Source: a virus
Virus record (IMG/VR): IMGVR_UViG_3300001683_001896
Coordinates: 1 to 22,552 of that record
DNA: 22,552 nucleotides
Strand: one strand, 5' to 3'
Part shown: positions 14,928 to 20,808 of the stretch, one piece after another
How positions within the stretch are numbered: the stretch's first letter is position 1
Layout of the letters: each line of letters starts with the position of its first letter
Program-made: the position numbers and the translations under genes
Notes under the pieces: model-generated
The model's database searches: none
The model's input: the letters and a program-made list of their open reading frames with translations, nothing else
Told to the model about the DNA's origin: nothing

Positions 14928-15743
14928 ATGAGAAATACAAAGATCCGCAAAATACCGCTGATAATGAGCCTAGCAAGTGCCGTACTTTTATCCCTGAGCT
15001 GTATGACAGTTCCAAAGAATATTTCTAAAAATTGGGTACCCTCTGTCAAGCCCAGAACATCTGCCCCTGTAGATGCTTTTGCGTTGGTAGCTGTTAAATA
15101 CACATCGTATCCCACTGACTGTGAGAGCACAGAAGAGGATTTTAATTGTAAAGAATTACTTTCTGAGCTGCCAGAGATCATTTCATTTGGCACAGGATCT
15201 GGCATATTAGTAGATTCTGAAATAGGGGCTGTTGTTATAACAGCTGCACATGTGTGTGAAAATGACACACCCAGTTCATTCGAACATGATGACATATCCA
15301 TAACGATCTCCTCTATAGTAAAAATTACTTTAGAAGTACCCACTAAGGGCAATTATGAGGCGTCCATTATAAAAATGGATAAAGAGAAGGACTTGTGCCT
15401 GCTTAAGCCTTCGAAGGTCTTTACTCACCCAGTACCTCTCTCTAAGCACAGTCCTAAGCTTGGAGATATTGTCTACTCCATATCTGCTCCTTATGGGATC
15501 GTCGGATCGGACTTGGCGTTAATTTTTAGAGGTTTTTATTCCGGAAAGGACACTCTCGACGATGACAGGGAAGTTAGATTTTATACAGTCCCAGCGCGCC
15601 CCGGATCTAGTGGAGGTCCCATTTTCAATAAAAATTGGGAACTAATCGGGATCATTCATACTGCGTTCTCAACGATAGAAAATGTGGGGATAGGAGCAGG
15701 GTTGGAAGATGTCAGGACATTCCTGTATCCATCCAGTGAGTGA
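14928..15743 (+). CDS. Exported trypsin-like (S1) serine protease, possible lipoprotein
   Basis: 271 residues on the plus strand. The N-terminus has a basic start (MRNTKIRK), a hydrophobic core (residues 9-24) and C25 in LLSLSC, which resembles a weak lipobox, so secretion is likely and lipid anchoring possible. The chymotrypsin-fold triad is visible: H108 in ITAAHVC, D155 in KDLCLLK and S228 in GSSGGPIF, as in Trypsin_2/HtrA-like peptidases. No PDZ domain follows. A phage-encoded exported protease could act in the periplasm or outer membrane, for lysis, exclusion of other phages or processing of envelope proteins; all inference. The start is supported by AAGGA about 12 bases upstream. The 3' end meets the convergent gene at 15746 with a 2-base gap. 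Confidence 0.85.
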   Translation: MRNTKIRKIPLIMSLASAVLLSLSCMTVPKNISKNWVPSVKPRTSAPVDAFALVAVKYTSYPTDCESTEEDFNCKELLSELPEIISFGTGSGILVDSEIGAVVITAAHVCENDTPSSFEHDDISITISSIVKITLEVPTKGNYEASIIKMDKEKDLCLLKPSKVFTHPVPLSKHSPKLGDIVYSISAPYGIVGSDLALIFRGFYSGKDTLDDDREVRFYTVPARPGSSGGPIFNKNWELIGIIHTAFSTIENVGIGAGLEDVRTFLYPSSE

Positions 15744-15745
15744 GA

Positions 15746-16060
15746 TTAACTCCGAGAATTCTTGAACATCCCCTTGGCCAGTAAGGCTTTTTTCTCTTTG
15801 GCCGGCGGATTCGGATCAATCTCATCGACCCATCCGGACTGAAAATTTCCTAGCAAGAGATCAATCATAACGACATGCGGCCTCTCACAATCGATATGAA
15901 AGTATCGAACCTCACCGAGTGATCGTTTACTATCGGATAGTCTAGTGTACACCAGTTGATCACCGTGTTTGAAGGAATTGAATTCTGCTGGAAATTTTTG
16001 GTGAAATTTCTCGGTGGTTGTCAGCTCTTTCTGCTTCTTTTTTCGCTTCTTCTTGACCAT
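15746..16060 (-). CDS. Hypothetical protein with very basic N-terminus
   Basis: 104 residues. The first ten residues are almost all Lys/Arg (MVKKKRKKKQK), followed by a mixed domain (FKHGDQLVYTRLSDSKRSLG and VVMIDLLLGNFQSGWVDEID) that could be a small beta-barrel. A KKEKKALLAKG-like basic stretch lies near the C-terminus. Nucleic-acid binding is plausible from charge. It starts 2 bases after the stop of the next upstream gene, so the two are co-translated. No family is recognised. Confidence 0.6.
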   Translation of the reverse strand: MVKKKRKKKQKELTTTEKFHQKFPAEFNSFKHGDQLVYTRLSDSKRSLGEVRYFHIDCERPHVVMIDLLLGNFQSGWVDEIDPNPPAKEKKALLAKGMFKNSRS

Positions 16061-16062
16061 GC

Positions 16063-16341
16063 TTAACCGGTTCTGTGTTTATCAACCACCATTCTAGCGT
16101 GGTGCTGGGCTTCCTCATAGTCAGTAAATTGACGTGTGTGGCCTAGCTTTTTTCCCTTGAAAAAGATTGTGAGCGTATAATTCTCATCGACATTGGGTGA
16201 GATCTCAACAGAGTAGCCAGGTAGATTATCCCATGTAATCGGACTGTCATCTAACGTGAATAGATTTCTAGAACCTAGGCCACCGATTCTGCCAGCCTGT
16301 TCCCGGATGAATTCTCTAAGTAACTGATAGTTTGCGCGCAT
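16063..16341 (-). CDS. Hypothetical protein with variant N-terminal QLxREFIRE motif
   Basis: 92 residues from ATG 16341, preceded by GAGG at 7 bases. A longer frame from 16395 is less likely. The N-terminus MRANYQLLREFIREQAG is a diverged form of the motif found at the start of four other proteins in this window (M-K/R-I-T-x-x-Q-L-R-R-I-I-R-E). The remainder (TLTIFFKGKKLGHTRQFTDY and EEAQHHARMVVDKHR) is a small alpha/beta unit with a basic end. The function is unknown. If the motif is a targeting or propeptide signal, this protein would share the destination of the others. Confidence 0.62.
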   Translation of the reverse strand: MRANYQLLREFIREQAGRIGGLGSRNLFTLDDSPITWDNLPGYSVEISPNVDENYTLTIFFKGKKLGHTRQFTDYEEAQHHARMVVDKHRTG

Positions 16342-16391
16342 AATGTCCTCATCACCTTTGTATAAATAGTGGGTAGAAGACAATAGAGATC

Positions 16392-16598
16392 TCAATCTTT
16401 TTTATTATATTTTTTTATTTTGGTTTTTTTGATCACATTTTGCCATGCCTCAAATGTTCGATCAGGCTTCGGGCTTAAATTTATGGGTTTATACAGTTGC
16501 TTTTCTAGATGCTCAGGATTTTGATCCGGCTTATCCGCTGGCGTGTCACTCACTAAGAGTAGACTTATTGTTGTGAAGATTATGTGTAAGAGATTCAT
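16392..16598 (-). CDS. Small exported protein
   Basis: 68 residues from ATG 16598; a TTG six codons upstream is the alternative start. Residues 1-17 (MNLLHIIFTTISLLLVS) look like a signal peptide or N-terminal membrane anchor, with a possible cleavage before DTPADKP. The mature part is polar, Pro- and Lys-rich, ending KKTKIKKYNKKD. No clear ribosome binding site is seen, so the start is uncertain. Unknown family; it belongs with the several envelope-directed products encoded nearby. Confidence 0.5.
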   Translation of the reverse strand: MNLLHIIFTTISLLLVSDTPADKPDQNPEHLEKQLYKPINLSPKPDRTFEAWQNVIKKTKIKKYNKKD

Positions 16599-16691
16599 TT
16601 TATTCTGCGCTTTCAACGGGCTGTTCTTTAACCCATCCTTATCAATTACCTATGTACCTCAGTATAAAGATAAACAAAAGTACTGTTTTTT

Positions 16692-16994
16692 TTAAGAAAG
16701 ATTGTCTAATTTAGATCCTGATGTACTGATGATCATGCCGCCTTTGATAAGCCGAAGATCACTCTTGACAAGTTTTCTTCCAAATTCTGTCGGCGACTCC
16801 ATACTGTGAAACACAGTATCCAAGTAGACTCGTAACCAATCTTCCTGCTGAAGTGCATACTGAAAAAAGTTCGAGGCCATGGTGATGGACTCTCTATCAC
16901 TTTCCTCGATATCAGATGAGAGATACAGTTTGACAGATCCGTCATCCTCAAAAAAGAGAGCGCCTGTGGGTTTTTGTTGATCATCCTTCGACAT
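16692..16994 (-). CDS. Hypothetical acidic protein
   Basis: 100 residues, MSKDDQQKPTGALFFEDDGS onward. A first part rich in Asp/Glu/Ser with beta character (VKLYLSSDIEESDRE) is followed by an amphipathic helix (FFQYALQQEDWLRVYLDTVF) and a short basic C-terminus. No motif is recognised. A second open frame within the gene on the same strand (16733-16984) is a shadow. It is divergent from the J-domain gene at 17146, the two being separated by 151 bases that contain two perfect palindromes. Confidence 0.6.
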   Translation of the reverse strand: MSKDDQQKPTGALFFEDDGSVKLYLSSDIEESDRESITMASNFFQYALQQEDWLRVYLDTVFHSMESPTEFGRKLVKSDLRLIKGGMIISTSGSKLDNLS

Positions 16995-17031
16995 AATCTC
17001 TCTCTGATTGGACGATGCTTAATTTAGCACA

Positions 17032-17043
17032 GGCCGTACGGCC
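17032..17043. promoter_or_regulatory. Perfect 12-bp palindrome in divergent intergenic region
   Basis: GGCCGTACGGCC is an exact palindrome located 37 bases upstream of the minus-strand gene starting at 16994. It could be a dimeric regulator site or a restriction/modification target; only its symmetry and location are seen. Confidence 0.4.
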
Positions 17044-17065
17044 CGTAAAACAGCACCTTCCGCAT

Positions 17066-17079
17066 GAATCAGCTGATTC
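17066..17079. promoter_or_regulatory. Perfect 14-bp palindrome in divergent intergenic region
   Basis: GAATCAGCTGATTC is an exact palindrome 66 bases upstream of the J-domain gene (17146) and 71 bases upstream of the divergent gene at 16994. Together with the palindrome at 17032 it makes this the best operator candidate in the window. A promoter for the plus strand may lie in the A/T-rich stretch after 17105, but no -35/-10 pair stands out. Confidence 0.45.
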
Positions 17080-17145
17080 TTTCATTTTCATTCCTAACAG
17101 AAACATAGTTAATGAATGATAAAAATAAACTCCAGGTAGCTGGTC

Positions 17146-17709
17146 ATGCCAACGTCACGTGCATTCAAGATAATAACCCACCTATCAGAAGCTGCTTCCT
17201 TAGAAGAAGAACTCTTTATTGAAAAAGACACAGAATATACTACGATGTTTAAACGAGATTTTTCGGATGAAGAGCAGTATATTCGAAAAATGGGAATCCT
17301 AGATAATCAACCTAAGCCCGACACAAGTACTAGTTCATCAAATATTAAAGAGACTCTTTTAAAGTCGCTTTATAAAAAGCTAGCACATAAAACGCACCCA
17401 GACATATATCCGGACAGTGTTGACGTATTTAGAAAAATTCAGGAAGCATATGAAAAAAAGGATGGTCCGGGTCTACTCACTGCTTCGTTGAATCATGGAA
17501 TAGAAATAGAAGTAGAAGCCGACGATATCAAAGATATGATGTCAGATATTAGTAGACGCCGGGCACAAATAGAAAATAGAAAAAATACCTACTGCTGGGT
17601 GTGGGGTGAATCTGATAAAAGCCGGCAGACAAAAAAATATATTAGAGCCGCTTTACAAATAGACGAAGATAAATTTCAAGAGTGGCTGTCACTAAAGAAG
17701 CCGGCCTGA
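17146..17709 (+). CDS. J-domain protein (DnaJ-like co-chaperone)
   Basis: 187 residues on the plus strand. Residues 69-105 hold the J-domain core: helix II-like KETLLKSLYKKLAHKTHPD with the diagnostic HPD at 84-86, then VDVFRKIQEAYEKKD as helix III. It lacks Gly/Phe-rich and zinc-finger regions, so it is a class III-type J protein. A polar N-terminal part (1-68) and a helical C-terminal domain ending AALQIDEDKFQEWLSLKKPA flank the J core. J proteins stimulate Hsp70 (DnaK); a phage one would recruit host DnaK to a phage target. GGT a few bases upstream of the ATG is a weak ribosome binding site. It is transcribed alone, opposite to its neighbours, and meets the metallopeptidase gene tail to tail. 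Confidence 0.75.
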   Translation: MPTSRAFKIITHLSEAASLEEELFIEKDTEYTTMFKRDFSDEEQYIRKMGILDNQPKPDTSTSSSNIKETLLKSLYKKLAHKTHPDIYPDSVDVFRKIQEAYEKKDGPGLLTASLNHGIEIEVEADDIKDMMSDISRRRAQIENRKNTYCWVWGESDKSRQTKKYIRAALQIDEDKFQEWLSLKKPA

Positions 17710-17735
17710 CGCTCCCCTCATGAAACCCAGCTAGA

Positions 17736-18233
17736 TCACTTAACATGATCGATTAAGTGCAGCATCAAATGATCATCATCTTTCGGAAGTGACCCATATC
17801 TTGCTTGATACTCTTCCTGGTGTAGCGCGGCTGCAGAATTGATGCCCCTCTGCTGCAAAATATTATAGCCCAACCAGTCTGCTTCTCGTTCTATCTTTTC
17901 GTCGGAATGGCCCTGTCTCGCCCCTTTGAGGTGGCCGGCCAACTTGTGCCCGAGCTCATGGGCCTGCATCACGTAGAGGTGGTCCGCAGTGAACCAGTCC
18001 TGGTCTAAGGTATCTCCGTCAACCACCATGAGTCTATCATTGGCTAGAAATCCGTGTCCCTTCTGATCAAACAGGGGAACAATATCAGGGTAGCGTGGAT
18101 TCTCTGGATATATCACCATGACTGTCATAGTGGGATCTAGATCGTTGGTAAAGACATGTACATCTTTCTCATCTGAATCACTGATGACACTCTCTTGAAT
18201 AATTCTTCTGATCTGTCTGCGTGAGACTCTCAT
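17736..18233 (-). CDS. HExxH zinc metallopeptidase with N-terminal QIRRIIQE motif
   Basis: 165 residues. The N-terminus MRVSRRQIRRIIQESV carries the recurrent motif of this window. Residues 92-96 HELGH with AGH at 99-101 and the downstream EREADWLGY (115-123) form a gluzincin-like active site: two His from HExxH and a Glu from the ExxAD helix. This is reminiscent of M48/M78-type peptidases. The segment HVFTNDLDPTMTVMVIYPEN before it is beta-rich. A prohead-maturation or virion-carried protease is conceivable given the motif, but that is inference; a host-directed protease is the alternative. Start ATG 18233 is 2 bases after a stop in the upstream frame. The last codons form a 7-bp inverted repeat (17737-17759) without a T-run. 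Confidence 0.78.
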   Translation of the reverse strand: MRVSRRQIRRIIQESVISDSDEKDVHVFTNDLDPTMTVMVIYPENPRYPDIVPLFDQKGHGFLANDRLMVVDGDTLDQDWFTADHLYVMQAHELGHKLAGHLKGARQGHSDEKIEREADWLGYNILQQRGINSAAALHQEEYQARYGSLPKDDDHLMLHLIDHVK

Positions 18234-18235
18234 GT

Positions 18236-18580
18236 TTATCTCTCACTAGCCTCGTGCTTGTGTTCCTGCACCTTCTTGGCTTCCACCAATCCGGCCGGCA
18301 CGTTTGATATCGTCTTGCGACCGAAGCGGATGTCGTAGTGGGAGATGGCGCCGTCCCTCTCCAGGCTGTGCCATGTCACCTCTCCGATCCGATCTCCTCG
18401 AACCCCGAAGGATTCCTGTAGAGCTGAAGACTTCAGCTTGGCGTGAGTCAGTCACGTGTGACCCACCACGAACTTCTGTTCGGGCTCGATATCAGCCGGC
18501 TCCATGAGGCTGCCAAACGGTGCAGCCTTCCCGACCTCTTCTCGGATTATCCTTCTGAGTTTTCTCTTTATTACACTCAT
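18236..18580 (-). pseudogene. Motif-bearing gene interrupted by an in-frame TGA (or read through)
   Basis: From ATG 18580 the frame gives MSVIKRKLRRIIREEVGKAA and ends at TGA 18454-18452 after FVVGHT. In the same frame after TGA it stays open for 71 more codons, beginning LTHAKLKSSALQESFGVRGD and containing GEVTWHSLERDGAISHYDIR and KTISNVPAGLVEAKK, to TAA at 18238-18236. This sequence looks like a real small domain rather than noise. Three explanations fit: a nonsense mutation, a sequencing or assembly error, or programmed TGA readthrough (the codon is followed by C, a leaky context). A start at ATG 18595 with GAAGG upstream is also possible. The 42-residue front part is in frame with the upstream gene and forms its C-terminus as read. 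Confidence 0.55.
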
Positions 18581-19093
18581 TTGGGACCTATTCATATGAC
18601 CTTCTGAGACAGTATCACCGGCACCTTCGATGCCTCGGTCATCAAAATTCTTCTTGACCCACTTCTCCAGAGCCGCCGTCATATCCGGTAGCGGTGCATC
18701 GCGAGGCAGGCTGTTCAGCTTGTCGATTGCGAACTCGTCAAACTTGTCCTCGAGGTCGTTATCCAGCATCCTTTGGTATTCAGGATCGATTTGTATCATG
18801 TCCAGGACAACGTCGTCCTTCACCACCGCCGAACTAGGAGTCCCTTTGGCCGTCTTGTAGAGGTCGCTCAATTTTTTGATTCCAGCGACAGGCTTGCCCA
18901 CAACCGGGATGAATTTGACCGCTTCCCAGCCCACTTTCTTGGCAATAGCTTTCATTTTTTCTTTTTTGGCTGCCTTACCCTCGACGCCTTGGACTGCCTC
19001 GATGGCATCCAACACAGCGCCGACGGTGGGAGGAGCAGCCTCGTTGAGCGACGCTTGGATGATCCTTCTGAGCTGGTGTTCGGTGATCCTCAT
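18452..19093 (-). CDS. Motif-bearing protein fused in frame to a second motif
   Basis: 213 residues as read. N-terminal motif MRITEHQLRRIIQASLNEAA, then a helical region TVGAVLDAIEAVQGVEGKAA, a hydrophobic segment VKFIPVVGKPVAGIKKLSDL (60-79) and the acidic stretch MLDNDLEDKFDEFAIDKLNS before a helical end (ALEKWVKKNFDDRG). No enzyme signature is seen. At residues 172-186 a second copy of the motif occurs (MSVIKRKLRRIIREE) in the same frame, with Met at 167 and 172 and GAAGG upstream of the first, so the original C-terminus was probably near residue 160-166 and the rest belongs to the next gene. Whether a fused protein is made, or the second gene is started internally, cannot be told. Confidence 0.7.
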   Translation of the reverse strand: MRITEHQLRRIIQASLNEAAPPTVGAVLDAIEAVQGVEGKAAKKEKMKAIAKKVGWEAVKFIPVVGKPVAGIKKLSDLYKTAKGTPSSAVVKDDVVLDMIQIDPEYQRMLDNDLEDKFDEFAIDKLNSLPRDAPLPDMTAALEKWVKKNFDDRGIEGAGDTVSEGHMNRSQMSVIKRKLRRIIREEVGKAAPFGSLMEPADIEPEQKFVVGHT

Positions 19094-19189
19094 CCTATAA
19101 CAACTTTTTATATCACGGGTTAAATCTGCAAACTATTCTCGGCAAACATGTGAATAACTATGATGTCTGGGATGTGTTGTATACTACAA

Positions 19190-19208
19190 AGGGGAGCGAA
19201 GCTCCCCT
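19190..19208 (-). terminator. GC-rich hairpin after the cold-shock gene, weak intrinsic terminator
   Basis: AGGGGAG and CTCCCCT pair around a short TTCG-type loop. In the minus direction it is followed by only TTTG, so termination would be modest. It lies about 50 bases past the cold-shock stop, just beyond the repeat hairpin at 19220, and before the next minus-strand gene at 19093. Confidence 0.5.
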
Positions 19209-19219
19209 CAGTAAAAGAT

Positions 19220-19250
19220 GAGGCACCTATGATCCCGTGCCTCCCTGCGG
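19220..19250. repeat. Intergenic hairpin element, copy 1
   Basis: GAGGCAC...GTGCCTC makes a 7-bp stem with a 10-base loop and is followed by CCTGCGG on the plus strand. It begins 8 bases after the stop of the cold-shock gene in the direction of transcription. Same element as at 19496 and 19770. Confidence 0.75.
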
Positions 19251-19258
19251 AATGTTTA

Positions 19259-19459
19259 TTAAGGGATCCGCACTTCGTGAATATTCACAGCGCAAGGCCC
19301 TTTCCTGCCTTCGCCAATCTTGTACTGGACTCGATCGCCCTCAGTGGCAGTTGAGGCCTGCAATTCGGAAGCATGAAAGAAGAGATCCTCTCCTTCATCT
19401 TGAATAATAAACCCGAAACGCTTGTCCGCATTAAAAAACTTAACTTTACCTTCACTCAT
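19259..19459 (-). CDS. CspA-family cold-shock protein
   Basis: 66 residues from ATG 19459, the family's usual length; a longer frame to 19516 runs back into the hairpin repeat and is rejected. The OB-fold RNA-binding motifs are clear: KVKFFNADKRFGFI with RNP1 at about 12-19 and DLFFHAS (RNP2, 25-31). GEGRKGPCAVNI matches the C-terminal strand that normally reads GxxGPxAxNV. Such proteins bind single-stranded RNA and DNA and prevent RNA structure. In phage it may aid translation of phage messages in cold water (inference). It lies between two copies of the hairpin element. Confidence 0.93.
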   Translation of the reverse strand: MSEGKVKFFNADKRFGFIIQDEGEDLFFHASELQASTATEGDRVQYKIGEGRKGPCAVNIHEVRIP

Positions 19460-19495
19460 TATTTTCTTCTTCTCTACTGGTTTTATATGAAAAAT

Positions 19496-19530
19496 GAGAC
19501 ATCTGTATAACCCCATGCCTCCCTGCGGGA
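19496..19530. repeat. Intergenic hairpin element, copy 2 (diverged stem)
   Basis: GAGACAT...ATGCCTC pairs with one A-C mismatch around CTGTATAACCCC, followed by CCTGCGGG. It begins 8 bases after the stop of the 67-residue gene (19539) and lies 37 bases before the cold-shock start. Loop and flank match copy 3 closely. Confidence 0.72.
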
Positions 19531-19538
19531 TGTAATGC

Positions 19539-19742
19539 CTACTTCTTTTGGACGAACGCGTAAAGCTTCTCAGCTTCAGTAATCACGTCTTCAGTCGTGT
19601 AAGGCCGGACAGCTGTACGCTGCCCCTCTGGCCTAAGACACTCGTTGTCGAACTGGCGCTCGACCTTGCTCTCTACGATCCCAATCGCCATTCCCAGCAA
19701 ATCGGTGCGGAGTTCATATCCGCTCTTCTGTAAATCACTCAT
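19539..19742 (-). CDS. Small conserved-type phage protein
   Basis: 67 residues: MSDLQKSGYELRTDLLGMAI then GIVESKVERQF, and an end reading TTEDVITEAEKLYAFVQKK. The arrangement SGYELRxxLLGxAxGI...TTEDVIxEAEKLYxFVxKK is one I recall from small proteins of marine T4-like phages of unknown function; this is from memory, not a search. GGAG close upstream of ATG 19742 supports the start. It is helical, without a signal peptide or catalytic motif. It is flanked by copies 2 and 3 of the hairpin element. Confidence 0.72.
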   Translation of the reverse strand: MSDLQKSGYELRTDLLGMAIGIVESKVERQFDNECLRPEGQRTAVRPYTTEDVITEAEKLYAFVQKK

Positions 19743-19769
19743 GTTTTTCTCCTGTGTGTGAATGAGTAT

Positions 19770-19803
19770 GAGGCACCTGTATATCCCCGTGCCTCCCTGC
19801 GGG
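19770..19803. repeat. Intergenic hairpin element, copy 3
   Basis: GAGGCAC...GTGCCTC, a 7-bp stem with a 12-base loop, then CCTGCGGG. CTCCC TGC GGGAG gives an alternative 5-bp hairpin overlapping the first stem. It begins about 9 bases after the stop of the 71-residue gene (19813) and ends 28 bases before the start of the 67-residue gene. Confidence 0.75.
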
Positions 19804-19812
19804 AGCGCTCAG

Positions 19813-20028
19813 TTAGCCGACGACTGAGTCAAGATTCTCGTTCAAGAAGTTCTGGAGAGATCCAGCTTCCTTGACAGTCAGGGTGACGCTAGCGGTACCC
19901 ATGCTATACTGGTCAGTATCACCGTTCGTGGCAATGGTGACGATGTTGGAGCCAGCCTTCTTGGCTGTCTCGTTGCGGCTGATGCCGAATGTAAAACGCT
20001 TAGTGGACTTAGTCTTGGTGTAGCTCAT
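19813..20028 (-). CDS. Small beta-rich phage protein
   Basis: 71 residues, MSYTKTKSTKRFTFGISRNE onward. After a basic N-terminus comes a run of beta segments (SNIVTIATNGDTDQYSMGTA, SVTLTVKEA) and a terminal helix SLQNFLNENLDSVV. The function is unknown. The order KRFTFG..ETA...SNxVxIxT...xLTVKEAxxLQNFLNE looks like a compact domain, not noise. A strong AAGGAGAAAA stands just upstream of ATG 20028. Its upstream region (20029-20155) probably holds the promoter for this small-gene cluster, but I cannot place a convincing -35/-10 pair. Confidence 0.68.
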   Translation of the reverse strand: MSYTKTKSTKRFTFGISRNETAKKAGSNIVTIATNGDTDQYSMGTASVTLTVKEAGSLQNFLNENLDSVVG

Positions 20029-20155
20029 TTTTCTCCTTTAGTGAAATGAATTGGCTATCCTTTCCCACAGTTTTTTGTAGGAACTATTAAGTCTAGCTAC
20101 GACTGATGGAGTGTATAAGCTATTATGAGTTTTTTTAGCTGTCAGAGAAAGATGA

Positions 20156-20806
20156 TTATCTTAGCAGATTTTCCATCCACCCGGATAACATTTCGCCGTT
20201 CGTGCCTTCTGAAAAGTTCACTACAATCATCTCCTCATCTAACAACCATGCTATGGGCAGTGTGACTCCTCCGCCATTGATAGCTCGAGGAAGACTGCTA
20301 GCCGAATCAGACAGCACTCTGAACGGAACAGAACCATACGTCTGAAGCATATACCCTTCAAATGCAGCAAGGGTTTCTGAGGTGGGCGGCTGTTCGGCAA
20401 TATTCTCAAATAAGGTGTAGTATACTGCCCCGCCCCGGTCCTTCCAGTCTGGGGCTACCATTGCTAGATAGTCAAATTCAACAATACACGCTCCACACCA
20501 TTCAGTCGCTGATACGACAAGGATTGCTTTGCTACCACAGTGGCTTTTGATATTGACAGCTTCCCAATCTACATTTGGGTACTGTACAGCCGGGAACGTA
20601 TCGCCTATGTTGAATCCTACAGAATTGTCTCTGTTAGGACAATTTGGCGCGCTGTCGATAACTGTATCTGTTTGGTCATCGTCAGTGAATTCGGTAGCAT
20701 CAGTGATTCCACTATTTATCGGTGGTGAAGTTGTTCTTCTTTCCGGTCCGCATGCCATTATGAACGTGGCCACGGCGAGGCAACTTATCTGTCTAGTAGT
20801 ACTCAT
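20156..20806 (-). CDS. Thioredoxin-fold lipoprotein (TlpA/ResA-like)
   Basis: 216 residues. The lipoprotein signal peptide MSTTRQISCLAVATFIMAC has its lipobox at IMAC (16-19) and C19 as the acylated residue. A low-complexity acidic/Thr linker (20-62) follows, then a thioredoxin fold: ILVVSATEWCGACIVEFDYL (95-114), with the CGAC redox pair C104/C107, and a cis-Pro-type TLPIAWLLDEE segment near 180. Cys56 and Cys90 are extra. Typical members reduce or form disulphides in the periplasm, for example in cytochrome maturation. It starts 2 bases after the stop of another lipoprotein gene. A phage-encoded periplasmic thiol protein is unusual and suggests a diderm host. Confidence 0.88.
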   Translation of the reverse strand: MSTTRQISCLAVATFIMACGPERRTTSPPINSGITDATEFTDDDQTDTVIDSAPNCPNRDNSVGFNIGDTFPAVQYPNVDWEAVNIKSHCGSKAILVVSATEWCGACIVEFDYLAMVAPDWKDRGGAVYYTLFENIAEQPPTSETLAAFEGYMLQTYGSVPFRVLSDSASSLPRAINGGGVTLPIAWLLDEEMIVVNFSEGTNGEMLSGWMENLLR

Positions 20807-20808
20807 CC

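Noticed and set aside
14882-15352. Minus-strand open frame of 156 residues opposite the protease
   Set aside because: It is antisense to a gene with an intact His-Asp-Ser triad and has no recognisable features.
16361-16368. TATAAATA, like a T4 late promoter (also near 4077)
   Set aside because: Both are on the plus strand, facing away from the minus-strand genes they lie beside, and no wider pattern was found.
17737-17759. Inverted repeat CACTTAA/TTAAGTG at the end of the metallopeptidase gene as a terminator
   Set aside because: It lacks a T-run in either direction and is mostly coding sequence.
18452-18454. Reassignment of TGA to Trp in the whole genome
   Set aside because: TGA ends other intact genes, for example at 14430, 15743, 17709 and 22295.
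18246-18455. Minus-strand 69-residue frame and plus-strand 67-residue frame after the TGA
   Set aside because: The frame continuous with the upstream motif gene after TGA gives the more protein-like sequence and ends two bases before the next gene.
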